From contig NZ_CP059081.1 in assembly GCF_015602705.1 (NCBI RefSeq), positions 2,489,702 to 2,553,701 of the forward strand: a stretch of DNA of 64,000 nt, given 5' to 3'. Positions 9,833-18,613 of the stretch are shown piece after piece. The notes beneath the pieces are model-generated. The model searched no databases, had not been told where the DNA came from, and saw nothing but the letters and a program-made list of their open reading frames with translations. How positions within the stretch are numbered: position 1 is the stretch's first letter; the number at the start of each line of letters is the position of its first letter. The position numbers and the translations under genes are program-made. Source of the stretch: Acinetobacter lwoffii (GTDB lineage: Bacteria > Pseudomonadota > Gammaproteobacteria > Pseudomonadales > Moraxellaceae).

Positions 9833-11128
9833 TTATTTTGAAGAAATTTTAGTACTAAAAAATGCAACGAAGTCCGTAAATGGTACATTCGATTGCTCTG
9901 CGGTTGCCAGCTCTTTCACAGTAAACGCCTGAGCTTCCAGTTCACGCTCACCCAAAATCGCCGCATACAAAGCACCGGCTTGATCGGCCTTTTTCATTTG
10001 CGATTTCATTGAACCCTGTGAGCCCACTTTCAGACGAACCTGACTGCCTGCTGCTTCAAGCTGATCACGAATCTGCTCCGCAATGACCAAAGCTTTACCT
10101 TGAGAAACCGGTTCAGCCACCAGGAATACTTCACAATCACGTGTCGGGGTATTGTCTTCAAGCTGTTCAAGCAGAAGCAATAAACGCTCGATACCCATCG
10201 CAAAACCAACCGCAGGGACAGATTGATCAGGCTTACCTTTAAGTTGCCCCACTAGACCGTCATAACGGCCACCGGCACACACTGTACCTTGTGAACCCAA
10301 GTGAGTTGTAGTCCATTCAAAAACAGTTTTGTTGTAATAGTCCAGACCGCGTACCAGTTTTTGATTGATCACGAAGCTCATGCCTGCATCAGTCAAATAC
10401 TGCTGTAACTGAGCAAAGTGCGCCAGCGTTTCTTCACCCATAAAATCATGCAGTTTCGGTGCATTTTCCAAGATGCTTTGTGTTTTGGCATCTTTAGAAT
10501 CCAGAATACGCAGTGGATTCGTGGTCAGACGGCGCTGAGAATCTTCATCCAGATCGGCTTTATGTGACTCTAAAAATTCAACCAGTGCCGCACGATATGC
10601 TGCACGCTCATCCGACTCACCTAAAGTGTTCAACTCAAGCTGAACCTTGTCTGCCACACCCATACGTTTCCATAAACGTGCTGTCATCAGGATCAGTTCT
10701 GCATCCATGTCCGGAGTCGCCACACCAAAAGTTTCTACACCAAACTGGTGGAACTGACGGTAACGGCCTTTTTGCGGTTTTTCATAACGGAACATTGGGC
10801 CGATATACCAGACGCGAGGCGTCGCACCGCGCAGCAGGTTATGCTCCAGCATGGCACGTACACAACCCGCCGTCCCTTCAGGACGCAGCGTCAATGACTC
10901 AGGCGGATTGCCCTTGTCGAGGAAGGTATACATTTCTTTTTCAACGATATCGGTTGCATCACCGATCGAACGTTTAAACAGATTGGTCTGTTCTACGATA
11001 GGCAAACGAATTTGTTGATAGCCATAGGCATCCATCAAACCGGATAGATGCTGTTCAAGACGTCTCCAAGCTGGGGTTTGCGTTGGGAGAATGTCATTAA
11101 AACCTTTGATTGCGACGATTGAACTCAT
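9833..11128 (-). CDS. hisS: Histidine-tRNA ligase (HisS)
   Basis: Charges tRNA-His with histidine. The 431-residue class II synthetase shows motif 1 near the N-terminus, the TLRPEGTAG segment, motif 2 ([21 protein letters not shown]), the two histidine-binding segments ([12 protein letters not shown] and AGGRYDGL) and motif 3 ([15 protein letters not shown]). A C-terminal anticodon-binding domain follows. The start is three bases from the ispG stop, indicating one operon. No regulatory leader is apparent between the two genes. Confidence 0.98.
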   Translation of the reverse strand: MSSIVAIKGFNDILPTQTPAWRRLEQHLSGLMDAYGYQQIRLPIVEQTNLFKRSIGDATDIVEKEMYTFLDKGNPPESLTLRPEGTAGCVRAMLEHNLLRGATPRVWYIGPMFRYEKPQKGRYRQFHQFGVETFGVATPDMDAELILMTARLWKRMGVADKVQLELNTLGESDERAAYRAALVEFLESHKADLDEDSQRRLTTNPLRILDSKDAKTQSILENAPKLHDFMGEETLAHFAQLQQYLTDAGMSFVINQKLVRGLDYYNKTVFEWTTTHLGSQGTVCAGGRYDGLVGQLKGKPDQSVPAVGFAMGIERLLLLLEQLEDNTPTRDCEVFLVAEPVSQGKALVIAEQIRDQLEAAGSQVRLKVGSQGSMKSQMKKADQAGALYAAILGERELEAQAFTVKELATAEQSNVPFTDFVAFFSTKISSK

Positions 11129-11131
11129 GAT

Positions 11132-12253
11132 CTACTCAGGAAAACTTGTACGAATAATTTCTTTAGATTTAGCTTCTTCAAGCTCGGTAACACGTTGACG
11201 AACCATAGTTTCGATTTCATCAACCAATTGATTCGTGTCAATTAAATGGCTCTTCTCACCATTACGGTACACTAGTGAACGTGGTGCTGCACCCACTACA
11301 CCGATATCCGCTTCTTTGGCTTCGCCCGGCCCATTGACCTTACAGCCAATGACAGACACATCCATTGGGGTACGAATATCTTCTAAACGCTCTTCAAGTT
11401 GCTGCATCACGGAAATCACATTAAATTCCTGACGTGAACAGCTTGGGCAGGCAATGAAGTTAATCCCGTTTGAGCGCAGACCCAACGATTTCAGAATATC
11501 AAAACCAATTTTAATTTCTTCTTCAGGCTCGGCAGCTAGTGAAATACGCATGGTATCCCCAATGCCTTCCATCAGCAGACCACCCAAAGCGATCGCAGAT
11601 TTAACCGAACCGGTACGGTAAATACCCGCTTCTGTGACACCCAGATGGAGCGGATTATCAATTTGCTGTGACAGCAAACGATACGCATCCATGGTCAGGA
11701 ACACATTCGAGGCTTTGACTGAAATTTTGAATTCCTGGAAATCCAGACGGTCTAAAATATCGATATGACGCATCGCAGATTCAAGCAGTGCCTGACCCGT
11801 TGGCTCGCCATATTTCTTTTGAATATCTTTTTCCAGTGAGCCGGCATTGACACCGATCCGCATGGAAATGTCGTTATGACGTGCCGCGGCCACCACTTCA
11901 CGGATTTTCGCTTCCGAACCGATATTTCCCGGGTTAATCCGCAGGCAGTCTGCACCCAAATCCGCAACTGCCAAAGCAATTTTATAATCGAAGTGAATAT
12001 CGGCGACCAAAGGTACATTGACCTGCTTGCGAATTTCACCAAATGCCGCCGCGGCTTCCATGGTAGGCACAGAAACCCGCATGATGTCTGCACCGGCATC
12101 TACACAGCGCTGAATCTGTGCAACCGTAGCTGCTACATCACAGGTTTCAGTATTAGTCATCGACTGGATACTGATTGGTGCATCACCACCCACATAAACT
12201 GAACCCACACGAATTTTACGTGTTGGACGACGTTTAATTGGATTTACGATCAT
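11132..12253 (-). CDS. ispG: 4-hydroxy-3-methylbut-2-enyl-diphosphate synthase (IspG/GcpE)
   Basis: Converts methylerythritol cyclodiphosphate to HMBPP in the MEP isoprenoid pathway using a [4Fe-4S] cluster. The 373-residue two-domain form has an N-terminal TIM barrel ([42 protein letters not shown]). The C-terminal reductase-like domain carries the cluster cysteines in CPSC and GCKVNGPGE. Located between the rodZ-like gene and hisS, as in many gammaproteobacteria. Essential and probably expressed with its neighbours. Confidence 0.98.
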   Translation of the reverse strand: MIVNPIKRRPTRKIRVGSVYVGGDAPISIQSMTNTETCDVAATVAQIQRCVDAGADIMRVSVPTMEAAAAFGEIRKQVNVPLVADIHFDYKIALAVADLGADCLRINPGNIGSEAKIREVVAAARHNDISMRIGVNAGSLEKDIQKKYGEPTGQALLESAMRHIDILDRLDFQEFKISVKASNVFLTMDAYRLLSQQIDNPLHLGVTEAGIYRTGSVKSAIALGGLLMEGIGDTMRISLAAEPEEEIKIGFDILKSLGLRSNGINFIACPSCSRQEFNVISVMQQLEERLEDIRTPMDVSVIGCKVNGPGEAKEADIGVVGAAPRSLVYRNGEKSHLIDTNQLVDEIETMVRQRVTELEEAKSKEIIRTSFPE

Positions 12254-12276
12254 CGTTCTGCTCTACTCTTGATCTG

Positions 12277-13068
12277 TTAAGGTGATAAACGGAATTCTGC
12301 TTTTCCGTTCACAGTGTAGGGTGACAATGAAATATTTTCATTATTTAAACTGAGTGATACAGCCGATGCATCATCCAGACGAATCTGGAATGGCGCTTCA
12401 CCATTCAGCTGCAAGCTCGATGCCTGACGGCCAGTTGCCAGAACATTACCCGCCGAGTCGACAATATGCACCGAAGTCGGACGGTTAAAATCAAGTTTCA
12501 GCTGATCACCGGAAAGTGCGGCACCTGTATCCAGATTCAGAATCTCGACATTAGAAGCGCCTACTCCAGAGACTTCACTGCTATTTTGTGAATTACTACT
12601 TGACCAGTTCTGAATCATGGCAAACAGTGCACCCAAAATCAGCAGTAATACCAGCGTAATAAAAATGCGCTTTAACCACTTACGATTGCGGTCCCGCTTA
12701 GACCCTGGCAATTTCCCCATAATTTTAATAGGAGAATTGTTCAGGGCATGGTTCGGCAGCAGCCCGGTATCATTGGTATAAATTTCATCAAAACGCTGAA
12801 TAATACTAGACGCATCTACACCCAGAAATTTGGCATAAGTCCGGTAATAACCTTTGATAAAGGTTGCTTCAGGTAAAGACTTATATTCGTCCTGTTCCAG
12901 TGCAGTCAGGGTTTTGACCGGGATGTTCAGCTCTTTCGCTACATCTTCCAGATTGCGCTGCTGATTGATACGAATCTGGCGCAAGTACTCGCCCGGACGT
13001 TGAATATTTCCTAACGCATTTGGAGCTACGCTCGAATGATTCGATGGTGAATTAGGATTTACTTCCAT
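12277..13068 (-). CDS. rodZ: RodZ-like helix-turn-helix membrane protein (DUF4115)
   Basis: RodZ links the MreB cytoskeleton to the cell-elongation machinery. The 263-residue protein has an N-terminal Cro/CI-like helix-turn-helix domain at about 26-90 (GEYLRQIRINQQRNLEDVAKEL), a basic stretch, one membrane helix at about 133-152, a Ser/Asn-rich linker and a C-terminal beta-rich DUF4115 domain in the periplasm. That is the RodZ order. Spacing and synteny (pilF before, ispG after) fit. Its start overlaps the pilF end by ten bases. It could be only a RodZ-family protein rather than a strict orthologue. Confidence 0.88.
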   Translation of the reverse strand: MEVNPNSPSNHSSVAPNALGNIQRPGEYLRQIRINQQRNLEDVAKELNIPVKTLTALEQDEYKSLPEATFIKGYYRTYAKFLGVDASSIIQRFDEIYTNDTGLLPNHALNNSPIKIMGKLPGSKRDRNRKWLKRIFITLVLLLILGALFAMIQNWSSSNSQNSSEVSGVGASNVEILNLDTGAALSGDQLKLDFNRPTSVHIVDSAGNVLATGRQASSLQLNGEAPFQIRLDDASAVSLSLNNENISLSPYTVNGKAEFRLSP

Positions 13069-13859
13069 ACGGCCTCAGTACTGTACTGTAATTGCAAATA
13101 ACGTTGGTATTCCTGGCTTTCAGGAAAAAGTGCACGTAACTGGTTGACCAATACCTGCATACCCAACTGATCACCCCCGGCACGCGCAGTGCGAATGCCG
13201 ACCCAGAGCGCACGGGCACCCTGATTTTTCTGTCCCACACCACGCACAAACTGTTGATACATTTGTGTCGCCGCCGGGAACTGCTGGTTCAAATAAAATA
13301 TTTCTGCCAACTCTAACATTGAAATATAAGAATCGCGATTGGCTTGCAGCGCCTGTTTGAATGATTTTTCAGCATTTGCTGTATCACCCAGTTTCAGGTA
13401 AATCCGCCCCATATTTTCCAATGCACGGAATCGCTGATCATAACCCAACGTGGCACCAGCAATTTGAAACTGCTCGATCGCATCATTATAGCGTTCAAGC
13501 TGATATAAATAAGTGCCGTAATTATTTCGCGCCTGTGCATTTTTCGGATCTGCCGAAATCGCACGCTTGAAATAATGATCTGCTTTTTCGAGATTAAGCT
13601 TACTACCTTCCTGTTGCAGTAGCACGCCCATCATCATATTCGCTTGAGAATCACGCGGACTGCTTTCAAGTGCCTGATCCAGCGCACGTTTAGCTGCATC
13701 CAGGTCACCTGTTCTCAGATATTCTACCGCCAATTGGGTACGGACTTTGGTGGCCTTTTCAGGGTCTTTCTGACCCAGATCTGGCGTCTGACACGCGACT
13801 AAAACCAAAGACACACATACTGTTGAAATCAAAGTAAACTTTGATGTTAGATTTCTCAA
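13059..13859 (-). CDS. pilF: Type IV pilus biogenesis/stability lipoprotein PilF (PilW)
   Basis: PilF is the outer-membrane pilotin that brings the PilQ secretin to the outer membrane, so it is needed for type IV pili, twitching and DNA uptake. The 266-residue product has a lipobox LVAC (C23), followed by at least five tetratricopeptide repeats (AVEYLRTGDLDAAKRALDQAL, KADHYFKRAISADPKNAQA, RALENMGRIYLKLGDTANAE). Position between rlmN and the rodZ-like gene is standard. It overlaps rodZ by ten bases, which suggests coupled translation. No other type IV pilus gene lies in this window apart from the comEA-like competence gene. Confidence 0.93.
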   Translation of the reverse strand: MRNLTSKFTLISTVCVSLVLVACQTPDLGQKDPEKATKVRTQLAVEYLRTGDLDAAKRALDQALESSPRDSQANMMMGVLLQQEGSKLNLEKADHYFKRAISADPKNAQARNNYGTYLYQLERYNDAIEQFQIAGATLGYDQRFRALENMGRIYLKLGDTANAEKSFKQALQANRDSYISMLELAEIFYLNQQFPAATQMYQQFVRGVGQKNQGARALWVGIRTARAGGDQLGMQVLVNQLRALFPESQEYQRYLQLQYSTEAVWK

Positions 13860-13873
13860 CTGGCGACCTCTTA

Positions 13874-15109
13874 TTATCCTTGTGAGCGCATGATCTCATT
13901 CGATTGCGCAATTTTCTTTTTCCACTGTTCCGCACGACGGGTACGGTCAGCAACTTGTCCGACTAACTGTCCGCACGCGGCATCAATGTCATCACCGCGT
14001 GTCTGACGAATCGTACACACAAAACCGGCATCAGACAAAGTTTTTTGGAAAGAAATAATCCGGTTGCGGCTTGAGCGGCCATATGGCGCATGCGGGAACG
14101 GATTAAAAGGAATCAAATTAATCTTGCTTGGCAAATTCTTCAACAGCTTAATCATTTGCTGAGCATGTTCAGGATGGTCATTCACGCCATCTAACATCAC
14201 ATATTCAATCGTCACATGTTTACGTGAACTTTCATTCCCGTCTTTGGCAATGTAACGCTGACATGCAGCAATCAGCTGCTCAAGCGGATATTTTTTATTG
14301 ATCGGCACCAGCTCGTTACGCAGTTCATCATTTGGCGCATGCAATGAAATAGCTAGCGCCACGTCAATATCTTTGACCATCTGATCGATTTTCGGCACTA
14401 CACCAGAAGTCGATAAAGTCACACGACGTTTTGACATGCCGTATGCAAAGTCATCCAGCATAATGCGCATTGAATTCAATACTGCATCGTAGTTGAGCAA
14501 TGGCTCGCCCATGCCCATCATCACCACGTTCGTGACTGAACGTTCACGCTCAAGTACAGGCACGTCTTCCATATAGGAATAGTTCGCCATCCAGAGCTGA
14601 CCGATAATTTCTGCCTGGGTCAAATCGCGCTGAAAACCCTGTTTACCTGTCGAACAGAATGAACAGTCCAGTGCACAGCCCACTTGAGAAGAAATACATA
14701 AGGTACGGCGTAAACCACTACGATGTTCTGCCGGAATCAGTACCGTTTCGACGAGGGAACCTTCACCGTCGCCAACACGGAATACCCATTTACGAGTTCC
14801 ATCTTTGGAATAGTTTTTATGCACCACTTCCGGTGCTTTAATTTCACAAATTTTTTCCAGTTTTTCACGCAGCTTCCCTGAAATATTGGTCATTTCAGCA
14901 AAATCAGTCACAAAAAATTGGTGAATCCATTTCATCACCTGCCCGGCACGAAACTTCTTCTCACCCATGTCCTCAAAGAATTTTTCCATTTGCGGACGTG
15001 ACATGCCAAGTAAATTCACTTTCTCGACAGTATTTGCCTGTGCTGGAGCGGATGGAGTGTGTTGCTGTGGCTCAGAAACTGCTGATACAGCGACTGCTTC
15101 AGTACTCAT
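13874..15109 (-). CDS. rlmN: Dual-specificity 23S rRNA/tRNA adenine C2-methyltransferase RlmN
   Basis: A radical-SAM enzyme that methylates C2 of A2503 in 23S rRNA and A37 in some tRNAs. The cluster-binding CX3CX2C motif is at C145, C149 and C152 (CALDCSFC). The second essential cysteine lies near the C-terminus in [25 protein letters not shown] and [11 protein letters not shown], typical of RlmN, are present. At 411 residues it has an N-terminal extension of about 25 residues rich in Ala, Val, Ser and Gln that does not look conserved, so the true start may be slightly downstream. First gene of the cluster running to bamB. Confidence 0.96.
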   Translation of the reverse strand: MSTEAVAVSAVSEPQQHTPSAPAQANTVEKVNLLGMSRPQMEKFFEDMGEKKFRAGQVMKWIHQFFVTDFAEMTNISGKLREKLEKICEIKAPEVVHKNYSKDGTRKWVFRVGDGEGSLVETVLIPAEHRSGLRRTLCISSQVGCALDCSFCSTGKQGFQRDLTQAEIIGQLWMANYSYMEDVPVLERERSVTNVVMMGMGEPLLNYDAVLNSMRIMLDDFAYGMSKRRVTLSTSGVVPKIDQMVKDIDVALAISLHAPNDELRNELVPINKKYPLEQLIAACQRYIAKDGNESSRKHVTIEYVMLDGVNDHPEHAQQMIKLLKNLPSKINLIPFNPFPHAPYGRSSRNRIISFQKTLSDAGFVCTIRQTRGDDIDAACGQLVGQVADRTRRAEQWKKKIAQSNEIMRSQG

Positions 15110-15181
15110 GTGTATTACCTAAACCATGTCTAAAGATGAAAGGAGAAGCTCAATATGTGAGCAAAGAATTATTCAGAGAAT

Positions 15182-15216
15182 AAAAAAACCAGATAAGTAT
15201 AATAACACTTATCTGG
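15182..15216 (-). terminator. Rho-independent terminator after ndk
   Basis: A ten-base perfect stem (CCAGATAAGT with ACTTATCTGG, 15189-15216) is followed on the minus strand by seven T residues. It separates ndk from the rlmN cluster. Confidence 0.92.
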
Positions 15217-15231
15217 CTTGAATACTGCGAA

Positions 15232-15663
15232 TTAACGAGTACGTGGAGCAATCTCAGTTTGAGCGAAGAAGTAGTTAACTTCACGATCAGCAGATGCTAC
15301 AGAGTCAGAACCGTGAGCAGCGTTTTCATCGATGCTTACAGCGAAATCTGCACGGATAGTACCAGGAGCAGCTTCTTTAGGATTCGTCGCACCAAGGATG
15401 TCACGGTGAGCAAGAACAGCGTTTTCGCCTTCAAGAACTGAAACAACAACTGGACCAGAAGTCATAAATGCAACTAGGTCAGCAAAGAAACCACGTTCTT
15501 TGTGCTCAGCATAGAAGCCTTCAGCTTCAGCTTGAGTCAAATGTTTCATTTTAGTTGCAACAATTTGAAGACCAGCTTTCTCGAAACGAGCAAAGATGTC
15601 GCCGATGTGGTTTTTAGCAACTGCGTCTGGTTTAACGATAGATAAAGTACGTTCGATAGCCAT
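15232..15663 (-). CDS. ndk: Nucleoside diphosphate kinase (Ndk)
   Basis: Transfers the gamma phosphate between nucleoside triphosphates and diphosphates through a phosphohistidine. The 143-residue protein starts with the standard [12 protein letters not shown] (ATP-site K11) and holds the active-site histidine H117 in NAAHGSDS. Its ribosome-binding site AGGAG(CC) is close to consensus, and codon use looks like that of a highly expressed gene. It is a monocistronic unit: a strong terminator follows, and a promoter-like dyad (15702-15725) precedes it. Confidence 0.98.
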   Translation of the reverse strand: MAIERTLSIVKPDAVAKNHIGDIFARFEKAGLQIVATKMKHLTQAEAEGFYAEHKERGFFADLVAFMTSGPVVVSVLEGENAVLAHRDILGATNPKEAAPGTIRADFAVSIDENAAHGSDSVASADREVNYFFAQTEIAPRTR

Positions 15664-15701
15664 GATAGGCTCCTTAAGTCAATTGTTGACATGAAAATTT
15701 G

Positions 15702-15725
15702 GCGCATTATACCGAGATAATGCGC
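15702..15725 (-). promoter_or_regulatory. Nine-base dyad containing a TATAAT box upstream of ndk
   Basis: GCGCATTAT and ATAATGCGC form a perfect inverted repeat with a six-base spacer. Read on the minus strand, the proximal arm contains TATAAT, a consensus -10 hexamer about 40 bases before the ndk start, with no good -35 box. A regulator binding the dyad would cover the promoter. Alternatively it is a weak stem ending iscX transcripts, but no T run follows on that strand. The function is inference. Confidence 0.5.
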
Positions 15726-15773
15726 ATTTTTCTGCTTTTCATCTGTAAAAAAATGCTTTTTTAAGATGAGGCC

Positions 15774-15974
15774 TTAGCGTGCCTCGTCAATCCATGCCAT
15801 TTGAATGGCTTCAAGCAAACCTTCAGTCGACTTGGTTGGATCATCTTCAAACTCAGGCAAAGCACACACCCAGGCATGTAAATCAGTAAAACGAATCCAC
15901 TGCGGGTCCACATCTGGATGCGCTTCATAGAGTTCAATCGCGATATCGAGCGTGTCAGTCCAACGTAAACCCAT
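15774..15974 (-). CDS. iscX: Fe-S cluster assembly protein IscX
   Basis: A 66-residue acidic protein matching IscX (YfhJ): LRWTDTLDIAIELYEAHPDVDP, VRFTDLHAWV-type centre and a C-terminal EAIQMAWIDE. IscX binds the cysteine desulfurase IscS and iron, tuning Fe-S cluster assembly. In enterobacteria it ends the isc operon. Here it stands alone upstream of ndk, as in other Moraxellaceae-type layouts, so its partner genes must be elsewhere. Nothing else in the sequence suggests a different role. Confidence 0.93.
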   Translation of the reverse strand: MGLRWTDTLDIAIELYEAHPDVDPQWIRFTDLHAWVCALPEFEDDPTKSTEGLLEAIQMAWIDEAR

Positions 15975-16061
15975 CTCTATTTCTCACTATAATTGCTTTG
16001 ATGCTGTACTTTAACAAATCTGTGAAAATCTGCGAGCCTTTGCTCCGGCTTTCACTTATTT

Positions 16062-16613
16062 TTACAGCACAATATTCAGATAAGGCGCGGTCAGGACAAT
16101 GGCAATTGCCATCATGCCACCCAGAATTGCGCCAACTGCCACATCACTTGGATAATGCAATCCCAGCACCATTCGGGACACTGCGACCAGAACCGTAAAA
16201 GGCAACATCAGCATCAGTAATAAAGGTGCGACATAACCTAAAACGGTGGTTGCCATCACGGCATGCAAGGTATGCCCGGAAGGAAAACTGAAATGATCCA
16301 GTGGATGCTCACCCAAACGGATCACTTGATGTACCTGATAAGGACGTGGTCGTACAGTTTTGATTTTAAGCACCTTGTAAATCATAGTACCTATAGTACT
16401 TCCCAAAATCAGATAAACAATCTGCACGGTATAGATCAAGCCTTGCATGATCCAAACCAGTATCAGCATGAAATACCAAAATGCACCATTTCCTAAGCGG
16501 CTAATCATTTTAAAAAAAGTGGCAATACGGACTGAATGCGAAAAATGATTCAGATAAACACAGCCTTTCAAATCGATTTCTAAAAATTTAATCTTTACAT
16601 TCTGGAGTTTCAC
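16062..16613 (-). CDS. PAP2-family membrane phosphatase
   Basis: A 183-residue membrane protein with the three phosphatidic-acid-phosphatase motifs. These are K83-x6-R90-P91, PSGH at 111-114 and S146-R147-x5-H153-x3-D157. Several hydrophobic helices lie around them. Such enzymes remove phosphate from lipid phosphates, for example undecaprenyl pyrophosphate or phosphatidate, on the outer face of the inner membrane. It starts only 20 bases after the stop of the GT4 glycosyltransferase gene on the same strand, so the two are probably one operon. That suggests a joint role in lipid or envelope glycan turnover (inference). Confidence 0.9.
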   Translation of the reverse strand: MKLQNVKIKFLEIDLKGCVYLNHFSHSVRIATFFKMISRLGNGAFWYFMLILVWIMQGLIYTVQIVYLILGSTIGTMIYKVLKIKTVRPRPYQVHQVIRLGEHPLDHFSFPSGHTLHAVMATTVLGYVAPLLLMLMLPFTVLVAVSRMVLGLHYPSDVAVGAILGGMMAIAIVLTAPYLNIVL

Positions 16614-16633
16614 ACTGGTGCTCCTTTCTTGTT

Positions 16634-17914
16634 TTATATCCTGTATTCCTGATGCTGTATCAGTGAATACAGTGCCTGTTCAAATTGCCGGACCGGATAT
16701 TGCCAGCCTACTTTTTCGGCTTTTTTACGTGCTTGCGCACCCATCTGCTGCAATTTTTGCTGATCAGGCAATCCGAGCATCTGCTGGATCAACCCCTGCT
16801 GATGTCCAAGTCTACTCAACCATCCCGTTTCACCATGCTGCACATGCAAGTTTGCACAAGCATAATCATAAGCAATCACTGGCAAGCCACTGGCCATCGC
16901 TTCCAATACCACATTTCCAAAGGTTTCAACCTGACTGGCAAAACAGAAGACATCTGCACTGGCATACGCCGCCGACAGTTTTTCTCCTGTCAAGCTACCG
17001 GTAAAAACAATACTGCCATCCTGATTCAGTTGTTGCAGTCGAGTGCGATCCGGCCCATCTCCAACCACCACCAAACGTATATCTTGCTGACGAACTTGGC
17101 GCAGCACAAAATAGGTTTTGATCAGCACGTCAATTTCCTTTTCAGGGGAAAGCCGTCCGACATACAACATCACCCGGGTCTCGTTTGAAACTCCCCAAGC
17201 ATAGCGCAAATCTGGTGATCGCCACTTTGGTGAAAATGTATCTGGATCGACGCCTCTGCCCACAACTGCCAAGGGACAAGTCACACCAAACTGATTTAAG
17301 GCTTGAGCCGTGCCTCGACTCGGAACACAGGTCAAATCAGTATTATTATGAAACCACTTTAAATAGCCTTGAATTGGCTTCAGTAAAAAAGCCAAATCAA
17401 AAAATCGACTAAATTCCTGAAATGACGAGTGAAAACCGCTAGAAACCGGAATTTTATGGAATTTTGCAAGCTGTTGAGCTACCAAACCCAAAGGACCTTC
17501 GGTCACGACATGGATAATATCGGGTGTAAAAGTTTCAACAGCTTGATGGATTTTTAAAAATTGCGGCCTACCAAACTGCAAATTACTATATTTAGGAATG
17601 CAATGCGCTTTAACTAGACATTCGCTATGCGGCTTAAAATCGTTATAGGCTTGTCGTTGTTCCGGACGAATTAATAAAATCTTATGCCCCTGTTTTTGTA
17701 ATCCTTTACACAGTTGCAATAAAGCATGGGCAACCCCATTGATTTCAGGAGACCAGGTTTCAGTCACAATGGCTATTTTGAGACGAGGACGAGTCAACTC
17801 TTCCAAAGGCAGGGTCATTTTTGTTTTTTGCTGTCGCAACTGTTTTAAGTCAAAGCTAATATTTTGAAGTGCAGACATTTTTTTCGATAACGCTGAGGTG
17901 CAGGGCTGTTCCAT
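16634..17914 (-). CDS. GT4-family glycosyltransferase
   Basis: A 426-residue GT-B enzyme of family GT4. The N-terminal domain has KIAIVTETWSPEINGVA and the C-terminal domain has VMLYVGRLSPEKEID, VVVGDGPDR and the donor-sugar signature E-x7-E in VETFGNVVLEAMASGLP. The fold and motifs resemble lipid-directed alpha-mannosyl- or glucosyltransferases, but donor and acceptor cannot be determined. The start at 17914 has an AGGTGTG Shine-Dalgarno sequence five bases away; the core domain begins only around residue 45, so a later start near residue 33 is possible. Followed closely by the PAP2 gene. Confidence 0.9.
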   Translation of the reverse strand: MEQPCTSALSKKMSALQNISFDLKQLRQQKTKMTLPLEELTRPRLKIAIVTETWSPEINGVAHALLQLCKGLQKQGHKILLIRPEQRQAYNDFKPHSECLVKAHCIPKYSNLQFGRPQFLKIHQAVETFTPDIIHVVTEGPLGLVAQQLAKFHKIPVSSGFHSSFQEFSRFFDLAFLLKPIQGYLKWFHNNTDLTCVPSRGTAQALNQFGVTCPLAVVGRGVDPDTFSPKWRSPDLRYAWGVSNETRVMLYVGRLSPEKEIDVLIKTYFVLRQVRQQDIRLVVVGDGPDRTRLQQLNQDGSIVFTGSLTGEKLSAAYASADVFCFASQVETFGNVVLEAMASGLPVIAYDYACANLHVQHGETGWLSRLGHQQGLIQQMLGLPDQQKLQQMGAQARKKAEKVGWQYPVRQFEQALYSLIQHQEYRI

Positions 17915-17930
17915 ATCACACCTATGTGAT
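17915..17930 (-). promoter_or_regulatory. Inverted repeat over the ribosome-binding site of the GT4 gene
   Basis: ATCACA-N4-TGTGAT directly abuts the GT4 start codon. The Shine-Dalgarno bases fall in and next to its loop, and TATAAT (17929-17934 on the minus strand) overlaps its far arm. It may be an operator or an RNA hairpin that limits initiation. The function is inferred. Confidence 0.35.
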
Positions 17931-18183
17931 TATATTTTAAGCTAAAGTCTAATGCTTATTTATTGCATTTTAATGATATTACCCCCCTTCTCTCATTTTA
18001 TTCGGAAGTTGATGTACTTATAGAGATATCTAATTAACTTGACTAACAATTAAGAGTAAATTAACTCACCTATTCATAACCATAGCTCATGCCTAAAAAA
18101 TCCAGTCAGAAAGCTTCAAAATCTGGTTAAAGGACTTAAATAGACCAAAATCCAATTCTCTTTTAAGAGCCAACTAAAAGAAT

Positions 18184-18600
18184 TCAGTAGATAAGATCCA
18201 CATATAAACTGTCTTTATAAACTCCAGCTGGGGTCAAAGCAGAAGGTTGTTCAGCTAGTTGTACCAATACAATAAATTTACTTAGGCTAGTTGCCGGTTG
18301 GGATATCGGCATATTCCAACGGGATGAGGTCGCCCCAGAAATATACATTTGTGTTCTTATTTTATGATTGTGCTCATTAACCAAATAACTACTGCCATTA
18401 GTGCTGGTTAAGTTTCTAGAATTAAATTGAATAGCATAACTACTATCACACCTTACGATAAAAGAAGTCGCAGCTTGGCTCAGATAAGAGGAGTTCAATT
18501 TGAGTTCTGATGCTGTCGATCGATCAATCTGACAACGTTGGGCATGACTTAGACTGGTTAATAATAGAGAGAACACAAGTACAGTAAATTTAAGTTTCAT
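18184..18600 (-). CDS. Spore-coat-U (SCPU) domain pilus subunit, probable tip protein, single domain
   Basis: A 138-residue secreted protein: signal peptide to about residue 20 (SHA cut), then one SCPU pilin domain. It has two cysteines (C23, C51) likely to form the domain's disulfide, and the characteristic end AGVYKDSLYVDLIY. It is the last gene after the usher, where Csu-like systems encode the tip adhesin. Csu-type tip proteins normally have an extra N-terminal adhesin domain and are over twice this length; here the mature protein has room for only one domain. Whether it is a minimal tip, an anchor or a shortened adhesin is unknown. The start is 13 bases after the usher stop. Confidence 0.82.
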   Translation of the reverse strand: MKLKFTVLVFSLLLTSLSHAQRCQIDRSTASELKLNSSYLSQAATSFIVRCDSSYAIQFNSRNLTSTNGSSYLVNEHNHKIRTQMYISGATSSRWNMPISQPATSLSKFIVLVQLAEQPSALTPAGVYKDSLYVDLIY

Positions 18601-18613
18601 TATTTTTCATCCT

